The notes: generated by a model from the letters alone, not told the origin. A stretch of DNA of 64,000 nt from Pseudomonas sp. MTM4 (GCF_019355055.1 NZ_CP048411.1:496001-560000); one strand, 5' to 3'; numbered from the stretch's first letter, positions 1 through 9,543 are shown. A program made the numbers and translations.

Positions 1-2
1 AA

Positions 3-128
3 GGATGTGGACAGGCTGACGTTACGCTCAAGGAAGGTATCGAAAAAACGCTGCTGGAGCGGATTCCCGAGCTCAAAGGGGTGCGCGACGTAACTGACCA
101 TACCAATCGTGATAACGCCTACTATTAA
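3..128 (+). CDS. nfuA: NfuA Fe-S biogenesis protein, C-terminal end (partial)
   Basis: The window opens inside this gene. The 41 visible codons read [12 protein letters not shown] and end in [10 protein letters not shown] before a TAA stop. This is the C-terminal end of the Nfu domain, and the GCG cysteine is the second Cys of the CxxC motif that binds the [4Fe-4S] cluster in NfuA. NfuA carries Fe-S clusters to apoproteins, especially under oxidative stress or iron limitation. The 5' end and promoter lie outside the window. I recognise it from the well conserved tail. Confidence 0.85.
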   Translation, partial: GCGQADVTLKEGIEKTLLERIPELKGVRDVTDHTNRDNAYY

Positions 129-252
129 GGCTTAACCGCCTAAACGATGGGTGTTTCCGCCAGCCATGTGGCTAAATGCCATTATCGTTGTATGTCACCG
201 CCACGGCGCTCGTTTGCTGGGATAAGCTGTTCAGGTTCTGGAGGCTGACCAC

Positions 253-1251
253 GTGAGCGAGCGCTGCATGTCTGCCGTTTCCCTATTGATTTGTGATGAT
301 TCGAGCCTGGCGCGCAAGCAGCTGCTGCGTGCGCTACCGGCTGCCTGGCCACTGGATATTCACCAGGCGTCGAGTGGCCGCGAGGCGCTCGAACGTATTC
401 GTGAAGGCGGCATCGATGCGCTACTGCTCGATCTGACGATGCCGGACATGGACGGCTATCAGGTGCTTGGCGCGCTTCGCCACGAATGCCTCGAATGCAA
501 AGTCATCGTCATCTCGGCGGACGTTCAGGACGAGGCCGTGCGACGCGTGCTGGAGTTGGGCGCGCTTGCATTCATCCGCAAACCCGCCGATCCGGTACAT
601 CTGCAACAGACGCTGGCAAGCTTAGTGTTGTTAGGCGATGAAATGCCTTCGCTTGGTCAAAGGAATACCGGACATATCCCGTTTCGCGACGCGTTTCGCG
701 AAGTAGTGAACGTCGCGATGGGACGTGCAGCAGCGCTCCTGGCGCGAGTTCTCGGCGTTTTCGTTCAGTTGCCTATTCCCAATGTGAACATTTTCGAAGT
801 CGGCGAACTGCATATGGCGCTTGCCGACGCGGCTCAAGGGGACAAGCTCACGGCCGTCTGCCAGGGATATATTGGCGGCGGTATTGCCGGCGAGGCGTTG
901 CTGATTTTTCATGACTCGGAAATGGCCGACATGGCGGTCTTGATGGGCGCGGAGGATTACCGCGAACTTGAGATGCTGCTCGATCTGTCGAGTCTGTTGA
1001 TCAGCGCGTGCCTGAGCGGTATCGCCGATCAGATCGATGTCGTATTTTCCCAGGGGCATCCGCAAGTGCTGGGCCAGCACGCATCGATCGATGAGCTCAT
1101 CCGCGTGAACCGCCAACGCTGGAAAAATACCCTTGCGGTGGAAATCAGCTACAGCATTGAAGCTCACGATGTACATTTCGACCTGCTGTTGCTGTTCACC
1201 GAAGATTCGGTTGAGCTGCTGTCCCGTAAACTCGCGTACCTGATGGACTAA
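253..1251 (+). CDS. Response regulator with C-terminal CheC-like domain
   Basis: 332 aa. Residues 9-125 form a receiver domain with acidic pocket D15/D16, phospho-acceptor D60 (LLLDLTMPDMDG) and a conserved Lys in FIRKPADP. Residues about 145-330 resemble the CheC/CheX phosphatase family (FREVVNVAMGRAAALLAR, then a second half with similar helices). The GTG start has GGAGG eight bases upstream; an ATG five codons in is a weaker choice. A diguanylate cyclase starts two bases after the stop, so the two are surely co-transcribed. Inference: phosphorylation of the receiver, or CheC-type phosphatase activity, is linked to cyclic-di-GMP signalling. The exact role is unknown. Confidence 0.85.
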   Translation: MSERCMSAVSLLICDDSSLARKQLLRALPAAWPLDIHQASSGREALERIREGGIDALLLDLTMPDMDGYQVLGALRHECLECKVIVISADVQDEAVRRVLELGALAFIRKPADPVHLQQTLASLVLLGDEMPSLGQRNTGHIPFRDAFREVVNVAMGRAAALLARVLGVFVQLPIPNVNIFEVGELHMALADAAQGDKLTAVCQGYIGGGIAGEALLIFHDSEMADMAVLMGAEDYRELEMLLDLSSLLISACLSGIADQIDVVFSQGHPQVLGQHASIDELIRVNRQRWKNTLAVEISYSIEAHDVHFDLLLLFTEDSVELLSRKLAYLMD

Positions 1252-1253
1252 GC

Positions 1254-2207
1254 ATGTCCGACTCGAACAATCTGAGCGAACTTCACGGGCTGCTGGCAAT
1301 CGTTCAGAGCATTGACGTTGGTGTTGTGGTGATGGATCGCCAATACCGCATCGATGTGTGGAATACGTTCATGGAGAACCGATCCGGGCGGTTACCTGAA
1401 GAAGCGCGAAAGAAATCATTCTTCGAGCTGTTTCCGGAAGTCGACGAGCAGTGGTTCCGGCGTAAGGTAGAGAACGTCGCAACGCTCGGCACGCCTTCGT
1501 TCACTGTCTGGGAACAGCGCCCCTATCTGTTGCGATTCAAGAATTACCAGCCGATCACCGGACTGGAAGATTTCATGTACCAGAACACCACACTGCTGCC
1601 TTTGAAGGGGCTCGGTGGCGGCATCGAGCAGATTTGCTTAATCATCTATGACGTGACCGATGTCGCAACCAACCGCCGCCAGCTGCAAGCGGCGAACCGG
1701 GAGCTGCAACGGTTATCGAGCACCGACCGCCTGACAGGTCTGTTCAACCGGGGCCATTGGGAAGAGATGCTGCGTCAGGAATATGCACGGCATCGCCGCT
1801 ACGACCGCAACGCGGCGCTGGTGATGTTCGACATCGATCATTTCAAGAAAATCAACGACACCTATGGTCACCAGACTGGCGATGCCGTCATTCAGCAGAC
1901 GGCTGACGTCATTCGTAACAACATGCGGGACGCTGATATCGCAGGGCGCTACGGCGGTGAGGAGTTCGTGGTTTTGCTGCCCGATACCGATAGTGATGGC
2001 GCAGTATCAGTCGCCGAAAGGCTGCGTCAATCCATCGAGGCGCATGAAGTTGTCTACGAAGGTAATAGCATTCGCTTTACCGTCAGCCTTGGCGTCGCCG
2101 ATCTCAGCCAGCCCACAACTGGCTATGCGCAATTGATCGAGCGGGCCGACAGTGCGCTGTATATCTCCAAATCGGCGGGGCGCAACCGGGTAACGCTTTA
2201 CCAGTAA
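1254..2207 (+). CDS. PAS-GGDEF diguanylate cyclase
   Basis: 317 aa, with an N-terminal PAS-like sensor (about residues 10-135) and a GGDEF domain (about 150-317). The active-site loop is GGEEF at 234-238, so cyclase activity is expected, making cyclic-di-GMP from two GTP. An RxxD inhibitory site (RDAD, 225-228) lies exactly five residues before GGEEF, so product feedback inhibition is likely intact. No membrane segment is seen, so it should be cytoplasmic. It follows the receiver-CheC gene by two bases, which suggests that protein controls it. It converges on the topoisomerase gene with five bases between stop codons. Confidence 0.93.
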   Translation: MSDSNNLSELHGLLAIVQSIDVGVVVMDRQYRIDVWNTFMENRSGRLPEEARKKSFFELFPEVDEQWFRRKVENVATLGTPSFTVWEQRPYLLRFKNYQPITGLEDFMYQNTTLLPLKGLGGGIEQICLIIYDVTDVATNRRQLQAANRELQRLSSTDRLTGLFNRGHWEEMLRQEYARHRRYDRNAALVMFDIDHFKKINDTYGHQTGDAVIQQTADVIRNNMRDADIAGRYGGEEFVVLLPDTDSDGAVSVAERLRQSIEAHEVVYEGNSIRFTVSLGVADLSQPTTGYAQLIERADSALYISKSAGRNRVTLYQ

Positions 2208-2212
2208 GTGCG

Positions 2213-3316
2213 TCACACCGGATTGCGGTCAGTAAGGAAATTCAGAAGCGTGACCTCTGCGCTGCTCAACCATTTACGTTTTCGCGCCTTGGGCAGCCGC
2301 GCAAGTTCACCTGCAACAAAAGCATCGAGCACGTCGGGGTGTATGTAGCACTGGCGACATACCGCTGGTGTGTTCCCCAGCTGTCGGGAGACATCCTTGA
2401 CCGTTTCGACCAGATTGCGGCGCGCAACCGCTTCCGGTTGCCAATCACATTTGCGCAGATACTCAAGGGCCAGCGCGCTGCCAGCCCAGGTGCGATAGTC
2501 CTTGGCCGTGAAGTCGCCACCGGTCATATCCTGCAGGAATTGGTTCACGTCGCTTGAAGTGACCGGATGGCGCTGACCGTCCTCGTCCAGATACTGGAAG
2601 AGATGTTGACCGGACAGCTCCATGCAGCGGCGCATGATGCGCGCCAGTCTCTGATTCTTCAGCGTGACCTGATGCTCTACGCCGCTCTTGCCGCGAAATT
2701 GAAAGCGAATCGCCGCGCCCCGTACATCCACATGGCGCGTGCGTAACGTCGTCAGACCGTAGGAGCGGTTGTCCCGCGCGTATCGTGAGTTGCCGACACG
2801 GATCAATGTCGATTCGAGCAGTTGCACGACAAGCGCCATGACCTTTTCCCGTGGCATGCCGCGCAAGGACAGTTGCTGCTCCAGGCGAGCACGCAGCCTG
2901 GGCAGGGCCGCGCCGAACGCCAAGATGCGTTCGTACTTGTTGCTGTCGCGAATTTCCCGCCAGCGAGCGTGATAGCGATATTGTTTGCGACCGCGTGCGT
3001 CGCGCCCGGTGGCCTGCATATGGCCTTGCGGATCTGGACATATCCAGACGTCGGTATAGGCCGGAGGAATAGCCAGCTTGTTGATCCGCGAAATCTCTGC
3101 CGCATCACGAATGCGCTCGCCGCTTGGCAAAAAGTACGCAAATTTTCCTCTCAACACGCGGCGACTGATGCCGGGACTGCGGTCGTCGACGTAATGAAGA
3201 TCGGTAGGAAGCGGGGGGCACAGGGGAGTGCCCGTATCGTGTTGCTCGTCCGCTGGCACCGGGCGCACGCCTTCCGCCGAGCCTAGAGGAGTCTCACTGC
3301 TCTGATCGATCAGCAT
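2213..3316 (-). CDS. DNA topoisomerase IB (poxvirus/eukaryote type)
   Basis: 367 aa from the preferred start. The N-terminal half carries the type IB signature (YRYHARWREIRDSNKYER). The catalytic core holds an Arg in KDYRTWAGS and the probable nucleophilic Tyr in RQCYIHPDV near the C-terminus. The family relaxes supercoils through a 3'-phosphotyrosine intermediate and is found sporadically in bacteria, including many pseudomonads. An in-frame TTG lies six codons upstream, but the ATG at 3316 has AGGAG six bases before it and is the better start. It is non-essential in bacteria and its cellular role is unclear. Confidence 0.9.
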   Translation of the reverse strand: MLIDQSSETPLGSAEGVRPVPADEQHDTGTPLCPPLPTDLHYVDDRSPGISRRVLRGKFAYFLPSGERIRDAAEISRINKLAIPPAYTDVWICPDPQGHMQATGRDARGRKQYRYHARWREIRDSNKYERILAFGAALPRLRARLEQQLSLRGMPREKVMALVVQLLESTLIRVGNSRYARDNRSYGLTTLRTRHVDVRGAAIRFQFRGKSGVEHQVTLKNQRLARIMRRCMELSGQHLFQYLDEDGQRHPVTSSDVNQFLQDMTGGDFTAKDYRTWAGSALALEYLRKCDWQPEAVARRNLVETVKDVSRQLGNTPAVCRQCYIHPDVLDAFVAGELARLPKARKRKWLSSAEVTLLNFLTDRNPV

Positions 3317-3417
3317 TCGAAACTCCTCTTTCAAACATCATTCGGCCCTGGACGGCGTGGCCGGCAAGCCTGATCAGGGACCGCAACATACCCGGCGAGA
3401 GCCGGCGCCTAGTGCGA

Positions 3418-3582
3418 TCAGCTTTCCTTTTCCTGGCTGTTACGCATCAACAGCCGTATCGCGGCTACCAACTCGTCGATCGCTTCGCGATAAATTGCCG
3501 GATCCGCGCTTGTCTCAGCATGGTCAGCGTGCTTTCGTGCGGTTTCGAGATGTTCATTTATTGAGGAATAGTCGCCTAGCAT
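3418..3582 (-). CDS. Small hypothetical protein (54 aa)
   Basis: A 54-codon frame starting MLGDYSSINEHLE and ending RNSQEKES, preceded by CAGGAG seven bases before the ATG. The protein is acidic and helical in character, with no Cys and no membrane segment. It sits about 100 bases upstream of the topoisomerase gene on the same strand, so the two could share a transcript. I do not recognise a family. Support comes from the good ribosome site and gene-like codon usage. Confidence 0.6.
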   Translation of the reverse strand: MLGDYSSINEHLETARKHADHAETSADPAIYREAIDELVAAIRLLMRNSQEKES

Positions 3583-3690
3583 AGGAATTGCTCCTGAATC
3601 GCGAATGAAAAGCGCAACCGCGCTGAGGAGTCTTCGCGCGGACCGTCTTTATAAGTGACCGATGTCGGCGGAGTGGGTTCGCGCCGCATG

Positions 3691-4383
3691 TCAGCGCAAG
3701 CGCGGATTGCTAAGCGCAATGCACCAGTGCTGGTTCTGGCAACGAGGACAGGTCGCCTGCTGCTGTTCGCCGATCACTTGCGGGTATCCGCAGCGCGTGC
3801 AGGCATATAGACCGCTGGAGGGCGCCTGCTGATATGCAGGCCGGTACTCTGTGGGTAGAACCGGTAACCCGGGACGTATCGAGTCGTCGTCGTTGAAAAA
3901 AAGGCTCACGTCGCCGTCGGTTTCAAGAATGCCCAGGCGAACCTGCCCCAGGTGCTCGACGCCTTGCTGGCGCAACTCCATGAAGAATTCATCGGACGAA
4001 ATGTTCAATCCTTCCAGGCTGTTCAGCTCATACAGCCCGTCCTTGATGATCGTTACCGGCTTGCCTTCCATCCAGTTTGAGAATCGCTCGCTGTGGCCCG
4101 ACGCCCAAACCGTGAGCCGGTAAAGCCCAAGTAAAGTAACGAACACCGCGGCAACGGGCAGTAGGGGTACATCCTCATAAAACGACACATCACCGGCGGC
4201 GGAACCGAGGGTCAGGATCACTACCAGTTCGAACAGCGACAGCTGCCTGATACCGCGACGCCCACTGATCTTCAAAAACAGAAAAACCGCACAGAAGGCA
4301 AAAAACGCCCGTAGCGCCACCTCAGCGATAAACATCGGAGGAAAGCTATCCAGCAGCATGCGCTGCCAATCGAAAGGAGTCAT
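3691..4383 (-). CDS. DUF421 (YetF-like) membrane protein with C-terminal zinc ribbon
   Basis: 230 aa. Three hydrophobic segments fill the first 100 residues, followed by the cytoplasmic DUF421 domain (GKPVTIIKDGLYELNSL). This is the YetF/YcaP layout, whose function is unknown. The last 45 residues add a CxxC-x13-CxxC module (CTRCG and CPRCQ), which looks like a zinc ribbon. Typical DUF421 proteins end before this point. No strong ribosome site precedes the ATG. It lies downstream of three small genes on the same strand and may be the last gene of that run. Confidence 0.85.
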   Translation of the reverse strand: MTPFDWQRMLLDSFPPMFIAEVALRAFFAFCAVFLFLKISGRRGIRQLSLFELVVILTLGSAAGDVSFYEDVPLLPVAAVFVTLLGLYRLTVWASGHSERFSNWMEGKPVTIIKDGLYELNSLEGLNISSDEFFMELRQQGVEHLGQVRLGILETDGDVSLFFNDDDSIRPGLPVLPTEYRPAYQQAPSSGLYACTRCGYPQVIGEQQQATCPRCQNQHWCIALSNPRLR

Positions 4384-4408
4384 TCAGAGTCTCTGCGGGA
4401 GAAGGTGG

Positions 4409-4693
4409 TTATCCGGCGATACCCGGTTGCTCAGGCATGGACCATGGGCTCAGCGATATCCCGTCCTTGCTGAGCTGCAGACGCGCATGTTCCAGCAGCC
4501 CGGCAAGGTGCAGCGGCGTCGTGTGTTGGGAGCGCGCAATATGCGCGATGGAAAGAACTACATCGCCCGCTGCGTTGGTTACTCGCAGCGAAAAGCTGAC
4601 GTCCTCATTATCCGCCACGGTGGTGACATGGCAGGGTAGAAAAGCCATCTCGCTGATCCGAATGGCTTCGTCGAGTGTGAGCTGTTGACTCAT
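4409..4693 (-). CDS. Small hypothetical protein, paralogue of the gene at 5155-5424
   Basis: 94 aa from the ATG with GAGGGAGC upstream; an ATG 15 codons earlier lies inside the previous gene and has no ribosome site. The protein begins MSQQLTLDEAIRISEMAF and contains LEHARLQLSKDGISLSPWSMPE-like sequence near its end. The 5155-5424 product has the same pattern (LEQARADLSRQG then APWHMPE), so the two are clearly related. No signal peptide or membrane segment. No known domain recognised. Spacing of 25 bases to the gene before it suggests an operon. Confidence 0.7.
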   Translation of the reverse strand: MSQQLTLDEAIRISEMAFLPCHVTTVADNEDVSFSLRVTNAAGDVVLSIAHIARSQHTTPLHLAGLLEHARLQLSKDGISLSPWSMPEQPGIAG

Positions 4694-4718
4694 GGTTCCG
4701 CTCCCTCGTGATAGATGC

Positions 4719-5000
4719 TCAGTTTGCTGGGGCGACATCGAAAACGAGGTCTACGCCATCGCCGCTACCGTCCCCGACGACCGAGCCCACCACTGGTTTG
4801 TGCGTCACCTGGCGGCCTTCATAAACCTCGCTAAGTCGCTGCTGCGCGACTTCGCATACATGATTGATCAGTCCGGTGAATTGAGCATCGCGGGGAATGA
4901 TGAACTTCAAAGTAATGCAATGCGCCTCGGGCCCTTCTGGCAGATTTGCCAGTCCGCTGCTATGCCACTGATCATTGACGTAGGCTTCTGCACCTTTCAT
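4719..5000 (-). CDS. Small hypothetical protein
   Basis: 93 aa, starting MKGAEAYVNDQWHS. The ATG at 5000 has a clean AAGGAG seven bases upstream, better than the ATG at 5021. The protein is soluble, with an HCITLKFIIPRDAQF segment and a Gly/Asp-rich tail. I recognise no domain. It lies between the two paralogous small genes, transcribed the same way, and a terminator hairpin separates it from the upstream paralogue. Confidence 0.6.
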   Translation of the reverse strand: MKGAEAYVNDQWHSSGLANLPEGPEAHCITLKFIIPRDAQFTGLINHVCEVAQQRLSEVYEGRQVTHKPVVGSVVGDGSGDGVDLVFDVAPAN

Positions 5001-5104
5001 GGCTCGCTCCTTTTGATTCACTTATTGCTGGGACCGTGAAACAGGCGAATGGATCAGTCGAACAAGCGGGGCGGCGATGCGTGGCGGTACCGCGAACGCA
5101 ACGC

Positions 5105-5137
5105 AAAAGGCCCGGTGCTTGCGCAACCGGGCCTTTT
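5105..5137 (-). terminator. Rho-independent terminator
   Basis: A perfect 12-bp inverted repeat, AAAAGGCCCGGT and ACCGGGCCTTTT, with a 9-base loop. It follows the 5155-5424 gene on the minus strand. The A and T ends make it usable in both directions. Confidence 0.85.
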
Positions 5138-5154
5138 GCTTTCGAAGCCGAAGC

Positions 5155-5424
5155 TTATTCGGGCATGTGCCAGGGGGCGAAGTGAACGCCCTGACGGCTC
5201 AGATCGGCCCGTGCCTGCTCTAAGGATTTGCCAAGCTTGACCGGATCGGAATAGACATTGCTGGACAGTTTGCAATGCCCGACAGCGCGAGACTCGCTGC
5301 CATCCACCACGGTGATGCTGAGGTCGCCGTTGCCTTCGAGCAGCGTCCAGGCGACGCACTGGAACGGCTTGAAGGCTCGGTCAGTAATAAGAAGGGCGTC
5401 GTTGAAACGAAGGGGGCTGTTCAT
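5155..5424 (-). CDS. Small hypothetical protein, paralogue of the gene at 4409-4693
   Basis: 89 aa, starting MNSPLRFNDALLITDRAF. The chosen ATG has AGAGAG about nine bases upstream; an in-frame ATG nine codons earlier has no ribosome site. The C-terminal motif LEQARADLSRQGVHFAPW is shared with the 4409-4693 product. No membrane segment or signal peptide. Function unknown. It has its own terminator, so it is probably a single-gene transcript. Confidence 0.65.
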   Translation of the reverse strand: MNSPLRFNDALLITDRAFKPFQCVAWTLLEGNGDLSITVVDGSESRAVGHCKLSSNVYSDPVKLGKSLEQARADLSRQGVHFAPWHMPE

Positions 5425-5736
5425 GGGGGCATGTCTCTCTAGTGATACCAAAATTCGGATTGAGCCTGCCGCCAGGCTGCCGGCATTGGCTTACATATCC
5501 ATTGATGTACACAGAGGACTAATAAGTCACACAGACAGTTCGTAATTGCTGGGGATTTTTGCAATTAGCCGAAGGTATAGGATTAGTTGCGAGCGCGAGG
5601 TTTGGATTAATCGGGCTCTGAAAGCCTGATGCTGACTGGCCTGCAGCAGTTCAAGGGCAGTCATCTTTAGGCTTGGTGTTCCGTTTTGAGTACTCGGAGC
5701 GTGGCGAAAAGTCGCAGTCGATGATCGAAATAAAAA
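5425..5736. other. Intergenic stretch without a recognisable gene
   Basis: About 310 bases between the small gene at 5155-5424 and the chemoreceptor terminator. I see no plausible coding frame, no repeat shared with the rest of the window and no clear promoter pair. Confidence 0.5.
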
Positions 5737-5760
5737 GGCCAGCTCCTGCGGGAACTGGCC
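5737..5760 (-). terminator. Terminator of the chemoreceptor gene
   Basis: GGCCAG and CTGGCC arms with a partly paired centre, followed on the minus strand by a run of T. It lies 28 bases after the stop of the 5789-7423 gene. Confidence 0.8.
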
Positions 5761-5788
5761 ATACCAACTATCAGCGGTAAGTCTACGG

Positions 5789-7423
5789 TCAGACTTTGAA
5801 TTGCTTGAGTAATCGATTCAACTGTTCTGCCAAATCACCAAGTTGTTTGCCTGCCGCGCTCGATTGTTCGGCAGCCAGGGTGCTTTCCTGCGCCAGTCCG
5901 GCTGCCTGAGTGACGTTCTGATTGATGTCCTCGACGACGTGGCTCTGCTGTAACGTCGCACTGGCAATCGAAGCATTCAGGCCTGACAGATTGCGCAGCG
6001 CCTGAGCGATCTGGCCAAGGCTCTCTCCGGCCTGACTGGCCTGTTCAACCGTAGCCTGTGACGCGCGGCTGCTATTCATGATGACGGTGACCGCAGCTCC
6101 CGAGTTCTTCTGCAGGCGTTCGATCATCGTGTGAATTTCCGCCGTTGAGGTCTGGGTGCGCTGCGCCAACAGGCGGACCTCGTCAGCCACAACGGCAAAA
6201 CCGCGTCCCTGTTCGCCGGCACGTGCCGCCTCGATTGCGGCGTTCAGCGCGAGGAGATTGGTCTGTTCGGCAATCGACCCGATGACTTCGAGGACCGAGC
6301 CGATCTGGGTGGTTTCTTCGGCCAGCGATTGAATCACCCCAACCGCCTCGTTGATCGTCGTCGACAGTTGATCGATTTGTTGTAGGCTGGCATCGATATT
6401 GCGCTGCCCTAGATCGGCCTGTTTCTCCGCGTCGTTCACCTCGTTCGACGCATGCTCGGCATTCTTTGCCACTTCCTGTACGGCGTAAGTCACTTCGTTG
6501 ATGGCCGTGGCGACCAGCTCCATCTGCTGGGATTGCTGCTGGCTTTGTTTGTGGGCTTGGCCGGCCAGCCCACCGAGGGCGCGGGATGACTGGTCTAGCG
6601 AGCCCGACGTTTCGAACAGTTGGGTGATGACCGTACGGAGCTTGTGAGTGAAGGTGTTGAAGTCACGACTTAAAGTCGTCAACTCGTCATTGCCCGAGAC
6701 GTCGAGGCTACGCGTGAGGTCGGCTTCGCCGCTGGCTATGTTGGCCATGGCCTGCATGGAGTCGCGCAGCGGTTTGGTAATGCTGCGAATCAGAATGGCG
6801 ACCAGCACGGCCATCAGCGAGGCGATCACCAGGCCAATGATCGAAAAGCGAACCACATACCGCTGGAACTCTGCTTCGACATCGTCGACATAGATGCCCG
6901 TGCCGATGATCCAACCCCAAGGCTTGAACAGTTCGACATAGGAAATTTTCGGTACGGGATCTACCTCTCCCGGCTTCGCCCATTGATAGTCCACTAGACC
7001 CGCGCCCTGACGCTGTGCAACCCGAACCATTTCATTGAACAGCTCCTTGCCGTTCGGATCCTTGGTCTTGGAAAGGTCCTGTCCATCGAGCTCCGGCTTC
7101 ATCGGATGCATGAGCATTGTCGGCTTCATGTCGTTGATCCAGAAATAATCATCCTGTCCATAGCGGAGCAGGCGAATCTGGTCCATCGCCGCCTTTTGCG
7201 CCTCGGCAGTACTCAGCGAGCCGTTCGCTTCGAGTTGCTGGTAATGGCTGAGAATGCCGTTGGCGGTCTCGACGATGTTTTGCGTCATGACCTGCTTGCC
7301 TTTGTACAGGTCGGTCCGCACTTGCTGAATCATCAACAGGCCGAGGATGAAAAGCATGGCGATTGCTAACGCCGGGATCAGCCAAAGGCGTTTGCTGATC
7401 GGAAAATTTCTTAGCAGATTCAT
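5789..7423 (-). CDS. Methyl-accepting chemotaxis protein with single Cache sensor
   Basis: 544 aa. Order: a cytoplasmic stub, a transmembrane helix at about 12-31, a periplasmic sCache_2 domain (about 33-185, with DYFWINDM and [15 protein letters not shown]), a second helix at about 190-210, HAMP, then the long signalling coiled coil. The conserved hairpin tip reads [20 protein letters not shown]. Cache_2 receptors often bind small carboxylates, but the ligand cannot be read from the sequence. AGGAG precedes the ATG by about 11 bases. It is a single-gene unit with its own terminator. Confidence 0.93.
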   Translation of the reverse strand: MNLLRNFPISKRLWLIPALAIAMLFILGLLMIQQVRTDLYKGKQVMTQNIVETANGILSHYQQLEANGSLSTAEAQKAAMDQIRLLRYGQDDYFWINDMKPTMLMHPMKPELDGQDLSKTKDPNGKELFNEMVRVAQRQGAGLVDYQWAKPGEVDPVPKISYVELFKPWGWIIGTGIYVDDVEAEFQRYVVRFSIIGLVIASLMAVLVAILIRSITKPLRDSMQAMANIASGEADLTRSLDVSGNDELTTLSRDFNTFTHKLRTVITQLFETSGSLDQSSRALGGLAGQAHKQSQQQSQQMELVATAINEVTYAVQEVAKNAEHASNEVNDAEKQADLGQRNIDASLQQIDQLSTTINEAVGVIQSLAEETTQIGSVLEVIGSIAEQTNLLALNAAIEAARAGEQGRGFAVVADEVRLLAQRTQTSTAEIHTMIERLQKNSGAAVTVIMNSSRASQATVEQASQAGESLGQIAQALRNLSGLNASIASATLQQSHVVEDINQNVTQAAGLAQESTLAAEQSSAAGKQLGDLAEQLNRLLKQFKV

Positions 7424-7705
7424 GGGTTTGTACGCTCCTGTTGAACGCTTCTCTTAATTATTATTCGTGTATTGCTTCGCAGGGAGCTTGGCGCCGTGCC
7501 TGCCTGATGAGTCGCAAGACCCCAGCGTCTATTGCTGGGCCATCGAATAGCTTTTCGGCCGCTCAAAAAAAAAGATGAGCGCCGTATGTCGATGCATTGA
7601 ATTTACTTGGCACTAACGAGTCAGAACAGCGCCCTGTGTGGCTATCTGACATATACCTTCGTTGCATATTCAAACGCGGTGGTTTGCACCGCTATTGGGG
7701 AGTAG

Positions 7706-8536
7706 ATGGATCTTTGGGCTGCCTTTCAGGCGTTGCTTCTAGGGGTGGTTGAGGGCATCACGGAGTTCCTGCCGGTCTCCAGCACCGGACACCAGATCAT
7801 CGTTGCCGACCTGATCGGGTTCGGTGGCGAACGGGCGCTTGCTTTCAACATCATCATTCAGCTGGGCGCGATTCTGGCTGTGGTTTGGGAATACCGCCGC
7901 AAGATCATCGACGTCGTGGTCGGCTTGCCTAAAGAGCGTCAAGCGCAGAAGTTCACCGCCAATCTGCTGGTGGCATTCATGCCGGCTGTGGTACTGGGCG
8001 TGGCCTTCGCTGACCTGATTCACGAATATCTGTTCAACCCGATCACCGTGGCAACCGCGCTGGTCATCGGTGGCGTGGTGATGCTCTGGGCGGAAAAACG
8101 CCAGCATGAAGTGCAGGCCGAAACCGTCGACGACATGCGCTGGACCCACGCGTTGAAGGTCGGTTTCGCTCAATGCCTTGCGCTGGTTCCGGGTACCTCG
8201 CGCTCTGGCGCCACCATCATCGGTGGTCTGCTGTTCGGCCTGTCGCGCAAGGCAGCTACCGAGTTCTCCTTCTTTCTGGCGATGCCGACCATGGTTGGCG
8301 CCGCGGTGTACTCGGGCTACAAGTACCGCGACCTGTTCCAGCCGGGCGACTTCCCGGTGTTCGCGATAGGCTTCGTCACATCGTTCATCTTCGCGATGCT
8401 GGCGGTGCGGGCATTGCTGAAATTCATAGGCAACCATAGCTATGCGGCATTTGCCTGGTACCGAATCGTCTTCGGCATCATCATCCTGGCGACTTGGCAG
8501 TTCAGCCTGATCGACTGGAGCACCGCGGCGGGTTGA
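7706..8536 (+). CDS. uppP: Undecaprenyl-diphosphatase UppP (BacA)
   Basis: 276 aa, an integral membrane protein of normal family length. The two signature motifs are present: [15 protein letters not shown] (residues about 16-30) and [13 protein letters not shown] (about 168-180). It removes a phosphate from undecaprenyl diphosphate to recycle the lipid carrier for peptidoglycan and other envelope polymers. Overexpression confers bacitracin resistance in other bacteria. GGGGAG lies just before the ATG. The next gene starts 32 bases downstream and may be co-transcribed. Confidence 0.95.
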   Translation: MDLWAAFQALLLGVVEGITEFLPVSSTGHQIIVADLIGFGGERALAFNIIIQLGAILAVVWEYRRKIIDVVVGLPKERQAQKFTANLLVAFMPAVVLGVAFADLIHEYLFNPITVATALVIGGVVMLWAEKRQHEVQAETVDDMRWTHALKVGFAQCLALVPGTSRSGATIIGGLLFGLSRKAATEFSFFLAMPTMVGAAVYSGYKYRDLFQPGDFPVFAIGFVTSFIFAMLAVRALLKFIGNHSYAAFAWYRIVFGIIILATWQFSLIDWSTAAG

Positions 8537-8568
8537 GCGCCTTGAGGCCATTGCTGAAGGAGCGCCCC

Positions 8569-9543
8569 GTGCACGAATACGAACACCAACTGCTGTCGGT
8601 CAATGGTATTACGCTTAGCGTCTATAGCGCCGGGCCGGCAGAGGGCCCTGTGGTCTGGTTGCTGCACGGCTTTCCTGAAAGCTGGTACTCGTGGCGACAT
8701 CAGATGCAGGCATTGGCCGACGCAGGCTACCGGGTGGTGGTTCCGGAGATGCGCGGCTACGGCCAAAGCAGCGCGCCGGATGATGTCGCGAGTTACGACC
8801 TGATCACCGTATGCGGCGACATCCAGGCTGCGATGGATCAGCTCGGGCACTGCTCGGTGGCCGTGATAGGGCATGACTGGGGCGCACCGGTTGCATGGCA
8901 CCTGGCACTCCTCGAGCCGGAGCGGGCCCGCGCCGTGGCTGCCATGGCCGTACCTTATGGCGGCCGCCCAAAAAAGCCTGCCATCGACATCATCCGCAGC
9001 CAGTTCTCCGATCGCTTCCACTACATCCTTTATTTTCAGCAGCCGGGCGTTGCCGAGGCCGAGCTGGATCCAGACATTCCGCGCACCTTGCGGATGATGA
9101 TGCATAACACCTCGGCGGCCGTCCCGAAGAACTTTTTCCTGCAAGACAAGCCTGCCGGCAGCACGCTCTATCTCGGCATGCAGGATCCCGGCTCGCCGCC
9201 GGCCTGGTGTGATCCGGAAGCCTTTGCCATCTACGTACGGACCTTCGAGGGGCGCGGTTTTCGCGGTGCGCTGAACTGGTATCGGAATTTCGAACGTAAC
9301 TGGGAGCGAACCGCGCCGCTGGCCGAGCGCAAGGTCGAGCAGCCGGCACTTTTCCTGCTGGGGGACAAGGACCCGGTAGGCACGCTAGAAGCGCATACAT
9401 TGCAGAAGATGCTCTCCTGGGTCCCAGACCTTGAGCAGCACCTGCTCAGCGACTGTGGCCACTGGGTACAGAGTGAGCAGCCCGAACAGGTCAACCGACT
9501 GTTGCTGGATTTCCTCGAGCGCCGCTACGCATCACCCCGATAA
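8569..9543 (+). CDS. Alpha/beta hydrolase, epoxide hydrolase-like
   Basis: 324 aa. Family landmarks: HGFPES (oxyanion region), the nucleophile elbow GHDWGAP with Asp as the nucleophile, and the catalytic His in CGHWVQSEQP. A cap domain lies between. An Asp nucleophile with this cap is typical of soluble epoxide hydrolases and haloalkane dehalogenases; HGFPES and GHDWG favour epoxide hydrolase. The start is the GTG with GAAGGAG seven bases upstream; the longer frame would overlap uppP. Substrate unknown. Confidence 0.85.
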   Translation: MHEYEHQLLSVNGITLSVYSAGPAEGPVVWLLHGFPESWYSWRHQMQALADAGYRVVVPEMRGYGQSSAPDDVASYDLITVCGDIQAAMDQLGHCSVAVIGHDWGAPVAWHLALLEPERARAVAAMAVPYGGRPKKPAIDIIRSQFSDRFHYILYFQQPGVAEAELDPDIPRTLRMMMHNTSAAVPKNFFLQDKPAGSTLYLGMQDPGSPPAWCDPEAFAIYVRTFEGRGFRGALNWYRNFERNWERTAPLAERKVEQPALFLLGDKDPVGTLEAHTLQKMLSWVPDLEQHLLSDCGHWVQSEQPEQVNRLLLDFLERRYASPR

